This document shows, one piece after another, positions 1-9,491 of a stretch of DNA of 64,000 nucleotides (positions within the stretch are counted from its first letter, which is position 1; each line of letters opens with the position of its first letter). The position numbers and the translations under genes are program-made. The stretch spans positions 83,838,543-83,902,542 of the forward strand of contig NC_083346.1 in the NCBI RefSeq assembly GCF_019175385.1, given 5' to 3'. This stretch comes from Lycium barbarum (Eukaryota; Streptophyta; Magnoliopsida; Solanales; Solanaceae). Under the pieces are notes generated by a model that saw only the letters and a list, made by a program, of their open reading frames with translations, did not search any database and was not told where the DNA came from.

Positions 1-28
1 CACACCCTAGCAAGATTAGGGTGTGACA
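1..28 (+). mobile_element. Element A, last 28 bp of 5' LTR
   Basis: These 28 bp match the last 28 bp of the A 3' LTR ending at 27535, including the terminal GTGTGACA. A 3-nt spacer and a primer-binding site follow. The rest of this LTR and its target-site duplication lie upstream of the window. Confidence 0.9.
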
Positions 29-31
29 AAG

Positions 32-43
32 TGGTATCAGAGC
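32..43 (+). other. Element A primer-binding site (initiator Met tRNA)
   Basis: TGGTATCAGAGC, three bases after the LTR end, is the standard plant initiator-methionine tRNA primer site for minus-strand DNA synthesis. The same 12-mer follows the 5' LTRs of B, E, F and, on the minus strand, K. Confidence 0.95.
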
Positions 44-935
44 AGGTCGTCCTAGGGGTTGGCTGCAAAGTCGTGTCCAGTAGAGTCCTATTTATGGGTG
101 TGAAGCCGGCCACATTTATAAACAGGAGGCTGCAGGGCATCTAGGGATTGTTGACCTTCTTTCTGTCTTAGATCGTGCGATATAGCCAAGTCATAGGAAA
201 ATGGGATTCCTTATACAAGCCTTACATACGACGGAAGAAGGTGAGTGGCGATATGGAAAGTCATAGGGGTAAGTATTGATATCTTGTTCTTTCACCTGAA
301 ATTGGAAGCCCTGGATGGCGGGAATGTGTCATATAGCCGTATGTGCTGTAAGGTATTGTCGATGTTTACTGCGTACATATTTTGAATAGTAAGAATTGTA
401 AAGGAGACTCGATCAGAATTTTTTCAAATCAGGTCATTTAATTAGGTACACCTAACAGGAGGAAGCGTGGAAAGGAAATATCGTAAATCGACAATAAGTG
501 GGATGTGACATTTTAGAGGAGCTACGGATTTGGGTATGGCGTGAAAAAAATGATTGTGAGAAAGACGATTAGCAGTCCAGAGGATTAAAATGGATAACAT
601 CTGAGGTTTAGTAAGAGTAAGGTCTGTTGGAGGATTCAGAGAAAGTTGACAATCAGTTTGCTGTAGATTATTGTGTAAGGATGGTGACTGAAAAATTCAA
701 ACAGGCTGATAACCGAGTGTTTAGTTCATAAGTAACGGCGACGAAGGTGTGTTACGATCAGGAATCTAGGAATCTAGGACGAAGGGTGGTTATACACATA
801 AGTGGAAGGTGAATGTTGAGGATTGAAAAGGGTAAAATAGTAATTGTAAAGGGAAGGACGTGTTACGAAAATGTCTCGAAATCTGTAAGACTTCGACTTG
901 ATCCAGATCATGTGATGAGGGACATGCGATGAGGT

Positions 936-1040
936 AGATGTGATTATATCAGCATTAATGCACCGGATTTCATCGAAGTTTCGAGGTTAAGCGTGCTAAG
1001 GTGAGAGACATATTGGGATGGGTGACCCCCTGGGAAGTGT
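936..1040 (+). other. 5S rRNA-derived segment in element A
   Basis: Hand alignment to the plant 5S rRNA consensus (recalled, not searched) gives roughly three-quarters identity over about 105 nt, starting at 5S position 1. The Pol III internal control region is best kept: GTTAAGCGTGCT (box A) at 986-997, GGGATGGGTGACC at 1015-1027 and CCTGGGAAGT (box C) at 1029-1038. The last 15 or so nt of 5S are not recognisable. Most differences are C/T or G/A transitions. Homologous segments lie at matching places in B, F and K. Whether Pol III uses it is unknown. Confidence 0.85.
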
Positions 1041-2814
1041 GCGAGAAATTCTACAAATCCAGATATGAGAGGCGAATGAAAAGATAGAATAGCCTAAGGG
1101 AAATTAGAGCATACGGAATGGTTGGAAACCGTAAGAGGCCGCGTAGGACAAGGCAGACTAGACTGGAAAAGAGACAGAAAGTGCATCACAGCTCTGGAAT
1201 TAGGATAGGCTTGAATAGCGTTTGGAAGTATTTTGTGGGCGAGTAGTAGTAATTATAGATACATATATATGAATGTGAATGATATCCCATATGCGATGGT
1301 ATCGGTGAGCATGTGTGTCCCTGGCGACTGGTGTTACGGCATGGGAAGCATCAATCGAGCAAGGGTACCGAATTTCAAGTGACAACAAAAATAAATGGTA
1401 CAAGTGTTACAAGGTAAGTTGATGTCATTTTCACTACAAGTTAAGATTGGAAAATTTTAATGCAACGATATTTGGAAAAGAAAGAGTGTGAGTAAATGGA
1501 AGGCAGGGAGATCAAAATATCGGAAAAAGGTGAAAGGTAAGAAACCTCAGTGAGCGAAGTCCCTGAAAGAAACTACAGACAAAGCACGAGACTACTTGGG
1601 CAAAAATTCAAAGGTAGGTACGTGAAAAGGATAAAGTGTGGTAATATGGGACAAAAAAGGAATGTGTGGGGTTCGAGAACCAATTTCAATAAGTGGGACT
1701 GAAGGAATACTGACTGCAACAAGGAATGTGAAGTAAGAGAAAGAATGCTTAGGCTTTGCGACGATGTTAAGGTGAGAAATATATAAAGGAATAAATGTAT
1801 AGTAAAATCTACACGGTTGCCTCGGACATGGAGGAACTTTCCAAAAGGATAATCTAAGAATAGAACAGATTTGTGAGTTTAAAGTAAAAATTTCACGAAC
1901 TTCAGAGCCGATGCCACAAATGGCAAAAGGAGGAAAGTGTTCGAGGAGGAAGGAACCTAAGGAAGGTTAAGGATGAAAGTAGGAAAAGTATACTAACGGG
2001 TTAGTCGAAGGAAGAAGAGAACGTTTGGGAGTAAAATAATAGGAACCCGATTACGCATTGAAGGAAAGAATAAGGATAATGGGTCGACACTGTTGATTGG
2101 GAAATTAATGGTATGGAATGAGGATTTATGTGAGGTCTGGGAGATTTGATCTCAGAGGAAACGGAAATGAAATGTAAGGAACGTGCATGGGAGACCGCTC
2201 GGTCATACCATCATAAACATAATTAAAGGTTCAATGAGCGAGGATGGAGAGAGTGTAAAGCTATAAGGATTTTGTGCTAAGAGCAAAAGTAGCGGGACAC
2301 TCGAAAAACATGGACGCGTAGCTGTAATACAAGCGTGTAGTTAAGACGACTTTCGAGTAAGTGAGCTAAATGGTCGAAAGGACTAGTAGTGGATGGAAGA
2401 GTATGAAAATGCAGAAGAAAAACTAATGATGATATAAACATAAATGGAAGAAGAATTCTGGGGTAGAAGAAGTTTAGGTATGTTATGAGTAAAGTCAGGA
2501 AGAAAGACGAGGAGTGAGGTATAATCAAGATTTCATAAAAAGACATAGTGGATCTCGACGTCCTATGAACTAGTGAGTCCAAGACACCGTTAGTCACGAA
2601 AGACAGAGGTATGGAAAGACGAAAAAGAAGGCATCGAAATTGGATACCCTTATCAGTATTCTAGTTAAATACGAGAGTGTAAGTAGCAAAAAAAAAAAAG
2701 ATAGACAGGCCAGACTATACGATAATGGAACTCGGCTTTAAGAAGAAAGTGAAGGGCGGTAGGTAATTATCGTAGACGAGGATACTCGGAGATTGTTGGC
2801 GTATAAGGAGTCCC

Positions 2815-2830
2815 TTAAAAGGGGGGAGAC
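2815..2830 (+). other. Internal polypurine-like tract in element A
   Basis: TTAAAAGGGGGGAGAC lies about 1.1 kb before the 3' polypurine tract and resembles it. The same tract, after a similar GGAGTCCCTT-like lead-in, occurs in B (23329-23343), F (56830-56850) and, on the minus strand, K (38064-38083). Confidence 0.5.
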
Positions 2831-3627
2831 CATATTATATTAGGCTTAAAAGGAATCACAACATTTCAAGCGCCAGAAAAGGAAATTTATTAGCTCGGGG
2901 CCAGAATTCAAAACATATCGGCATACCAAGAGAATACGTGAAAAAATAGAAACGAATTGACAATGAGTGTACCGTGAGGCCGACATGAATGGAAAGTATG
3001 ATAAGATTCAAAGGATATTTCGGATGACAATGACTGTTAAACGAAAGTATCAACAATCGGTAGTCTGAAATTTTTGAAAGAAAGAAAGAACGCAGTGCCT
3101 ATGAATGAAATAAAAGAGGTCACCGGATACTAGAAAATAGTTCATGGACTATTAATTATACGGAATATGAGAATATACGCTATGAAATTATATGAGTCAT
3201 CGATGTGAAGCGATGCTCGATCACATTTGTAAGGAATCCACACCGGAGAGCCAACAAGAAATAACGACGAACGAAACGAGCGCCAATACAAGGAAATCAA
3301 AGACAAGTATACTCGTGTCAAGAGATGTGAGGGAAGGAAGTAAAGAAAAAGTTGTAGTAAGAGCTCAAGGATGTTGCGAACTGAGAAGTTAAGTGAACTC
3401 GGATCATAAGCTACCATAAGTGTAACTGGACTGCGAAGGATAATAAATGGTAAAGAAACATTACGTACATATGTTTTGGATAAATATTTAGAATGAAATA
3501 TTAAAAAGGATAGTGACAAAGACATAAAGAAAACAGGGAGCGAAGAAAAGAGAACACCAAAGGCCGATGGATATTTATAGCATGGTAAGCGAGACTGCAA
3601 TACTGTAGATAAAATGAGGGCAAGGAA

Positions 3628-3741
3628 CAGCCTGTGGCCATATTGGATCGTCAAGTGAAGATTGCGTACCAAAGACATGGCTTCTGTTAAGGTGTGGTGA
3701 CGAAACAATAACAGAGAAGAGATGATCTGGGGAGTACAAGG
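3628..3741 (+). pseudogene. Decayed chromodomain/integrase C-terminus, element A
   Basis: The DNA aligns with the E chromodomain at about 46846-46960. Shared landmarks include TTGGATCGTCA, GCGTACCAA and TCTGTTAAGGT, then an AAACAATAA run. A 2-bp deletion and stops close the frame. This shows that A descends from a Gag-Pol-bearing chromovirus. A second copy lies at 12621-12734. Confidence 0.75.
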
Positions 3742-3916
3742 ATAATGTGTTGGCGCAGCGGATTAGAAAACCCATGACACGGAATGAGGACTTATGTAAA
3801 GACCGAGAAGTTCGATTATGAGGAAAATAGGGTAAAAGATAAGGAATGGGCATGAAGAAAAGGACAACTATAAGAAGGACCCTCCCGAGGTGTTAAAAGA
3901 CCCCATAAGATCAGTT

Positions 3917-3953
3917 GAACATTCGAGGACGAATGTTCTAAAGGGGGGGAGGA
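3917..3953 (+). other. Terminal hairpin and polypurine tract, element A
   Basis: A perfect 9-bp inverted repeat (GAACATTCG and CGAATGTTC around AGGA, 3917-3938) is followed directly by the purine tract TAAAGGGGGGGAGGA (3939-3953), and then by the LTR. The tract primes plus-strand DNA synthesis. The hairpin occurs before the tract in A, B, E, F and K. Confidence 0.9.
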
Positions 3954-6157
3954 TGTTATAGCCCGTATTTTGTATGTTCGGATAACTCAAGATAATTACG
4001 AGAAGTTACGGGCAAGACTATTTTCCAAAGTTATTTTAATATACAAGTTGTTTATTAGTATGGAAATATTGAGAAAGGCTAAGGGTAAAAAGGAAAATTC
4101 ACAAAGTGGTTCATGGTAATATTGTGGAAGGCTACGGGAAAAATGGGAATTTCACAAAACTTCAAGAAAGTTAATGAAATGTCCATGTGGCCATCCAAGT
4201 TGAGGTGGGCCTTGGCCCACATGGATGAATTATGTATGTATATATATGACTTGTTAGTCATCTTTTCTAACTCTAGAACCTTGGAGAAAAAAAGAAAAAG
4301 AAGAAGGAGAAAGAAAGAGAAGGGTATTCGGCCATGGCTCCCAAAATTGAGCCCATGGAAATTGATCAAGAAAAATTATTTTCTTCTAGTATTCCAACTA
4401 ATTGGAAGGTCCTCTTTAACATGGAGTAATTGTTGGAGTAAGCAAAGTATTCGTTGTGCGAGTTGTGGACTCTAGCCGAGGAAGAAGATGTGTGGAGAAA
4501 GGTATGTGTTCAATCTTCTTTTACTTGTGTTAGGGATGATTTATGCATGTTGTATTATTGAGAAATGAATGAAATTCATGAAAGTATATGTGTGTAAGTT
4601 GTGGCCGAATATAGAGGTGGTGTTGTGTAGATGTGATGAATTGATTTTATTTAGTATTTTGATTGTTGTAGTTGTAGGTTCCATGATGAAAATGAAGGTT
4701 TGATGAATTGAAATGAAGTTGGAATCATTGTGGAATTATTGAAGAAGTTAATGTGACATTAGTATGGTTTCTTATATTTGTATGAATGATATTGCTAATG
4801 TGTAGGTTGTAAATATAATTCCTGAATTTAGAAGTGAGACATGTGTTTGGAAGATTGTAAGTTGGGTTGTAGTTCATGAACTTGGAAGGAAAGGAAATGT
4901 GTTGCTATTGTTCTTGTTGAATTTGGAAGGTTTCGGGTGAAGTAGTATGTTGATGGGGTTGTTTTGAATATTATGTGAATTGTTTGAAGTATTCTTGAAT
5001 CATGTTAGAATGATTTTGGATTAACACTTGAATGTGAGATCATTGGTATTGGCTTGATTATATGCGATTAAATTGAATATAAATGAAATGTCGTTGAATT
5101 GTGTGACGAAGGTTGTTAATGTTAGAATATATTTTAGATTGGTTGTTGAAGTTGATAGTATGATTGTTGGTATTGTTGTAGATAATTTGGCCGAGTTGAA
5201 TTCTCGGATTGTTGTTGATAAATTGGCCGAGTTAGATTCTCGAGGATGGTGTATTTACAGGGGAGAAGCTGCCAAAATTTCGGCAGATTATGAATGAATT
5301 CGTTGAAGAACTAAAGCAAGTGTATGACGACGAATCTAATGATTGTGTGAATTCTTTTGAATGTAGACTAGCAAGCTTGGATAAATAAGCGTAGCTAATA
5401 GGACGTGGGACAGGTACGTAAGGCTTACCCTTTATTTCTTTTGGCATGATCCTTATAAAACAAACAGACGACGTATATGTGTGATATCAAAGAAACTCCT
5501 ATTCTTAGAGCCACTAGGATGGCTAATATTCTTGACTTCCATAAGCTATTTAATATGGTTTTGATGCGTATCTATGATGTCCGAAGTTCTATTTGATATG
5601 TTTCCGAATGACATTCGAGAGATAATTGATATGACTAATGTCTTAATTTTCAAATGATAGCACGTTTGATTATTCCATTGAGTCTTTGATATATTTTGAT
5701 ACGTACATATGGTTCCAAAAGCTCTATTTGATTTGATCCATAACGATACTCGAAAGGTACCTAACATGATTGTTGCTTTGATTTTCCAAAAATGGCTTCT
5801 GAAACGTTCGTAGAAGGTTCTGTACTAAAACGTCCATAACTTTTTCATACTAACTCGGATTGACTTGAAACGTGTTTACGAACCTCAAGTCTCGATCTAT
5901 GTACTTATCCATCGAGTCTTGAAATTTGTTTTATGTGCATATGGTTTCTCACTACTTTGCTCGTGCATGCCTCAATGCATCTTTCACCGAGTCCCGGGCC
6001 GGGTATGTTATCATGCGCATTCCACTGCATTGTTCACCGAGTCCCTCATTAGAGGGCCGGGTACGGTATATGTATATGATGACATGATGAGATGATGATA
6101 TGTTACGGCGGCCAGGAGGGCATATGATGATTTGATTCACCGAGTCCCTCACTAGAG
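3954..6157 (+). mobile_element. Element A 3' LTR, first part
   Basis: It begins TGTTATAGCCCG after the polypurine tract and continues until B interrupts it. The LTR resumes at 26680 and totals about 3,060 bp. It contains a TATA-like stretch (about 4233-4246), splice-donor-like AAAGGTATGTG near 4499, CCGAG/CTCGG and CTGCC/GGCAG inverted repeats (about 5183-5291), a donor-like AGGTACGTAAGG near 5411, and hairpin modules from 5985. The final TAGAG (6153-6157) is the TSD of B. No coding sequence is seen. Confidence 0.9.
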
Positions 6158-6949
6158 TGTTGTAGCCCGTATCTTGTACATTTGGAAATCCCAAAGTCGT
6201 CATGGTAAGTTAAGGACAAGACCATTTTCAAAAGTTATTTTAATGTATAAGTTGTTATGAATATTACTTATGAATATTATTAGTATGGAATATTGAGAAA
6301 GGTTGAGGTTTTTGAAGTAAAATAAAGTTTAAAGTAAAGTTCGGGAAGTCTAGTTTCCAACGGAACAAGCGGCACCTCAATCGGACATCGGGGTAAGGAG
6401 CTATGAACATTAAAAGTTGGAGGGGCAAGCTAGGAAAATAGTCTGCGCAAACGCGCCAGCGAGTGGCGCGAACGCGCAGAACAAAAAATTGAGAATCAAG
6501 TTCAGGATGAAGTTTGTGTTATGGGGAGGTAATAATAACATATATATGACATTTGGAGACAATATGATGTGAAATAGTTCATATGTTATTCGACGAAGAG
6601 CCCTCGTTGCTGCAAGCTAAGTGGGTCCCACACGTTGGAGTTTTATAAAGGATATATGAAGATATATACGAGTAGCATATGGAAAGTTGAGCAAGTCCTA
6701 AGAAGGACCCGTAAGCCAAAAATGGGCATAAGCCCTCCAGAAGGACGATTTAAGGAAATATTTTCGGATGATCTGAATTGGAGGGGCAAAAAGGGCATCA
6801 TAAGTTTTGAATTTGGGAAAACACCCAGAAATAAAAGTTGTAGATAATTGAATTATCTTTCCAACCATAGGTCGTGGGTTCTCACACGATATCGGTATCA
6901 AAAGTTATGACCGTTTTACTGAATGAAGGTCCAGGCAGAAAATGTACAG

Positions 6950-7048
6950 AGCGAACGCGCCAGAATTAAGCGCGAACGCGCTGAACACTTTACAGTCAGG
7001 AAATTTAACTCTACGCGAACGCGCCAAAAATGGGCGCGAACGCGCAGA
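6950..7048 (+). promoter_or_regulatory. CpG-rich palindromic repeat cluster in LTR B U3
   Basis: Four copies of a GCGAACGCGC-type motif sit within 100 bp, just upstream of the TATA box; a related pair is at 6444-6479. The same arrangement appears in the second copy of B, in the B 3' LTR (about 24355-24452) and in LTR F. This is a candidate enhancer or silencing site, by position only. Confidence 0.55.
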
Positions 7049-7083
7049 AGCATTTTAAGTCGGTTCTGGGCAGAATCTAGAAC

Positions 7084-7094
7084 CTTATAAAAAG
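7084..7094 (+). promoter_or_regulatory. TATA box of LTR B
   Basis: CTTATAAAAAG is followed by a C-rich stretch typical of a plant start region. It repeats at 16077 in copy 2 and near 24487 in the 3' LTR. Transcription would begin about 25-35 bp downstream, leaving a very long R-U5. Confidence 0.65.
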
Positions 7095-7852
7095 GGGCAA
7101 ACCCCCTTATTTCTTCATCCAACACCTCAAAACCTTCCCCAAAGCTCTGGAAAATTTCCCCAAATCCCAAGACCAAATTTTAAGCCCCAACCAGGTATAA
7201 TTTCCAAATTCCAGTCCGGGTAGCGTATAGTTTTCGCTGCAGAATTGTATAGCGGGCGTGTGGTGGCCTAAAATTAGCATGAAAAGGTGGAGATACATCC
7301 ATATTAAAGGGAGGAAGGTATGCATCTCTTTCTATTTGTGTTAATATCGGTTTATTTACGAAGAAAATGCGATTAAATAATTGTATACTGAGTTGGTTAG
7401 TTATGAAAGTTGGAAAACAGCGTGTGGGCTGTTTTATGGAATATTTTGGAGTTGGAAATATTATGAATAATGTTGGTATTGTTATTGTTGTTGTTGGTTG
7501 CTGAATTGAGAATTCGGGCTAGGCATATAAACAGGGGAGATGCTGCCAGATTTTCGGCAGAATGTAGAATAGTATAATTTGACACTTGGGATAAGTGTGT
7601 GATAAAAGGACTAACATTAGTGTGAATCCTCCCAAATGTAGATTTACGAGCTTGGACGAATAAGTGCAGCTAATAAGAGGTTGAACAGGTATGTAAGGCT
7701 TACCCTTTCTTTCTTTTGGCATGTCCTAGAGCCAATTAAGGTATGATATTGATATGTACATTGGGGTTATTCTATTCTGTGATTCCGAGTCTGTTTGTGA
7801 CCCGTATGCCCTCCCTTATGTAAGTATCTAATAATCCTGATAGGCGGGTTCT

Positions 7853-8165
7853 GACTTAAGTATTCTGACATCCGTATGTTGACATAAGTATTCTGGTCTG
7901 AGAATTCTAACATAAATATTCTAACGAAAGTATATGGCATAAGCGTTCTGATATGAAAACTCCTGATACAAATACGTATTCTGATCTGAGTATTCTGATA
8001 TAAGTAATCCGATACGGATAATCTGATATGGGTATCCCCAACTTTGAATTAAGTATTCTGAAGTAAGTATTCTGACATAAGCACGCTGAGATAAATATTC
8101 TGACATAATCCTTCTGATATAAGCATTCAGGTATAAGTAATCTATTACGGGTATTCGGATAGTGC
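7853..8165 (+). repeat. Degenerate short tandem repeat in LTR B
   Basis: Many diverged copies of a unit like AGTATTCTGATATA are spaced roughly 13-17 bp apart. It creates repetitive open frames on the minus strand that are not genes. Copies lie at 16846-17158 and 25257-25570. Confidence 0.75.
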
Positions 8166-8684
8166 GTTAGATTAATCCATTGTGTCTTGGTTATGTGCAT
8201 TTAGTTTCTCATTTTCTGCTCGTGCATAGAGTCTACTTCCTTCACCGAGTCCCGGGCGGGTTTATATCGTGCGCACGGTTCCCGAGTTCCTCTCCTGAGG
8301 GACGGGCGTCGTATATGAATTCTGAAGTATTATGTGTTTGGTTCGCTGAACCGCCTGTATGCATATGTACATTCTGATATTATGATATGTGTCGGAGACA
8401 GGAGCAAATCTTCTGAAGTATGATGTGTATGGTGCCTAAGGCCGGGAGGCGCCACGTTTTCCCCGGGTCCTGTAAAGGACCGGATACCGTTCTTGGCATG
8501 CATGGTCTGTGTTCCAGTAAGCCATTTCTACTATTTTGTATATCATCTGTATATCTGAGTCTGATTATGATCCCGTCTGTTATACTTCGGTACTTTTGAG
8601 TCTGATTCTGATTCCGTCTGTTATACTTCTGTACTTTTGATTCTGATTATGATTCTGTTTACTGTACTTCTTGCCTTACATACT

Positions 8685-8742
8685 CAGTACATATTCCGTA
8701 CTGACCCCCTCTTCTTCGGGGGTTGCGTTTCATGCCACGCAG
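8685..8742 (+). other. Triple-hairpin module of LTR B
   Basis: Three adjacent inverted repeats: CAGTAC/GTACTG (8685-8703), CCCCC/GGGGG (8705-8722) and TTGCG/CGCAG (8723-8742; CTGCG in the 3' LTR). Counterparts in A, C, E, F, K, J and I support a structured RNA in R or U5. Confidence 0.75.
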
Positions 8743-9254
8743 GTACACCCAGATGAGCAGAAGACTTTGCTAGGAGATGTGTCAGCGGGATTGGCGAGCT
8801 CCACCCTCCTCCGGAGTGTCGCCGAGTCAGAGCGTGTATAAGATGTGATTTCTGATCTGTGTTAGAGACTTTGCAGACAGAGTTGTGGGTACATAGAGTC
8901 AGTTCGTAAGCAGCTTTATATGTCCACAGATTCTGTTTGGTCTGGTCTGAGATCTGTGTCTTAGGCGGCCCTGTTTGCTACGGTGGCCTAAGTGGCCCAC
9001 ATGTTTGTATATGTACGTATGTTTAGGCGATGTACATTCCGGCTGTTCACGGGATTTGGCATGACATGTTTGATACCCGTGGCCGCTTAAGACGATGTCT
9101 GTTCTCCGTTTCTGTTGAAAGTCTTATTGTATGTTTTATGTGATTTGATCTGGAAATTTGAGAGAATATGTATGAAATCAGCGTCCGAGGGTTCGCTCGG
9201 CTCCGTATGTGGGGTCGGGTGCCCATCATACCCTAATAAGGTTAGGGTGTGACA

Positions 9255-9491
9255 AAGTGGTATCAGAGCGAGGTTTGTCCGTGGGGTTATCTGCAAAGTC
9301 GTGTCCAGTAGAGTTCTGTTTATGGTGTGAAGCCGGCCACATTTATAAACAGGAGGCTACAGGGCATTTAGGGATTTTTGACCTTCCTTCTGTCCTAGAT
9401 CGTGCCATAGAGCCAAGCCGTAGGAACTGAAATCCTTATGTAAGCCTTACATATGACAGAAAAGGTAAGTGGCGACATGGAAAGCCACAGG
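9255..9491 (+). mobile_element. Element B internal region, 5' part (copy 1)
   Basis: The primer site TGGTATCAGAGC is at 9258-9269, followed by the conserved leader (about 9330-9425). Solo LTR C interrupts it after ACAGG (9487-9491). The rest of B's interior resumes at 21931. No gag start is seen. Confidence 0.9.

Larger units (their letters stand above)
29..3953 (+). mobile_element. Element A internal region, gag-pol-less
   Basis: About 3.9 kb lies between the primer site and the polypurine tract. No plus-strand frame holds gag, protease, reverse transcriptase or integrase. It contains the conserved leader (about 89-190), a 5S rRNA-derived segment (936-1040), an internal G-rich tract (2815-2830), a decayed chromodomain stretch (3628-3741) and the terminal hairpin plus polypurine tract (3917-3953). 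Long stretches align by eye with the internal regions of F, B and K. I read it as a large non-autonomous derivative of a Tekay-type chromovirus. The part from 2916 onward is repeated at 11909. Confidence 0.85.
6158..9254 (+). mobile_element. Element B 5' LTR (copy 1)
   Basis: This 3,097-bp LTR starts TGTTGTAGCCCG (TGTTATAG in the 3' partner at 23563) and ends GGGTGTGACA, with a primer site three bases later. The upstream region carries GCGCGAACGCGC-type repeats (6444-6479, 6950-7048) before a TATA box at 7084-7094. Downstream are a degenerate TATTCTG-type minisatellite (7853-8165) and the triple hairpin (8685-8742). The duplicate at 15151-18247 is nearly identical. Confidence 0.95.

Noticed and set aside
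32..43. tRNA gene fragments at the TGGTATCAGAGC sites
   Set aside because: These are 12-nt primer-binding sites beside LTR ends with no cloverleaf around them.
936..1040. A genuine 5S rRNA gene
   Set aside because: The 3' end of 5S is missing, there is no terminator T-run at the right distance, substitutions are too many for a functional 5S gene, and the segment recurs inside four retroelements.
3142..3708. 188-codon minus-strand open frame, repeated at 12135
   Set aside because: It is antisense to A's internal region and overlaps the decayed chromodomain stretch. The hydrophobic, Ser/Leu-rich product reflects purine-rich DNA read backwards, and it appears twice only because of the tandem duplication.
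7853..8200. Repetitive minus-strand open frames resembling a repeat protein
   Set aside because: They are translations of the degenerate TATTCTG-type minisatellite in LTR B and have no start context or homology that I know.
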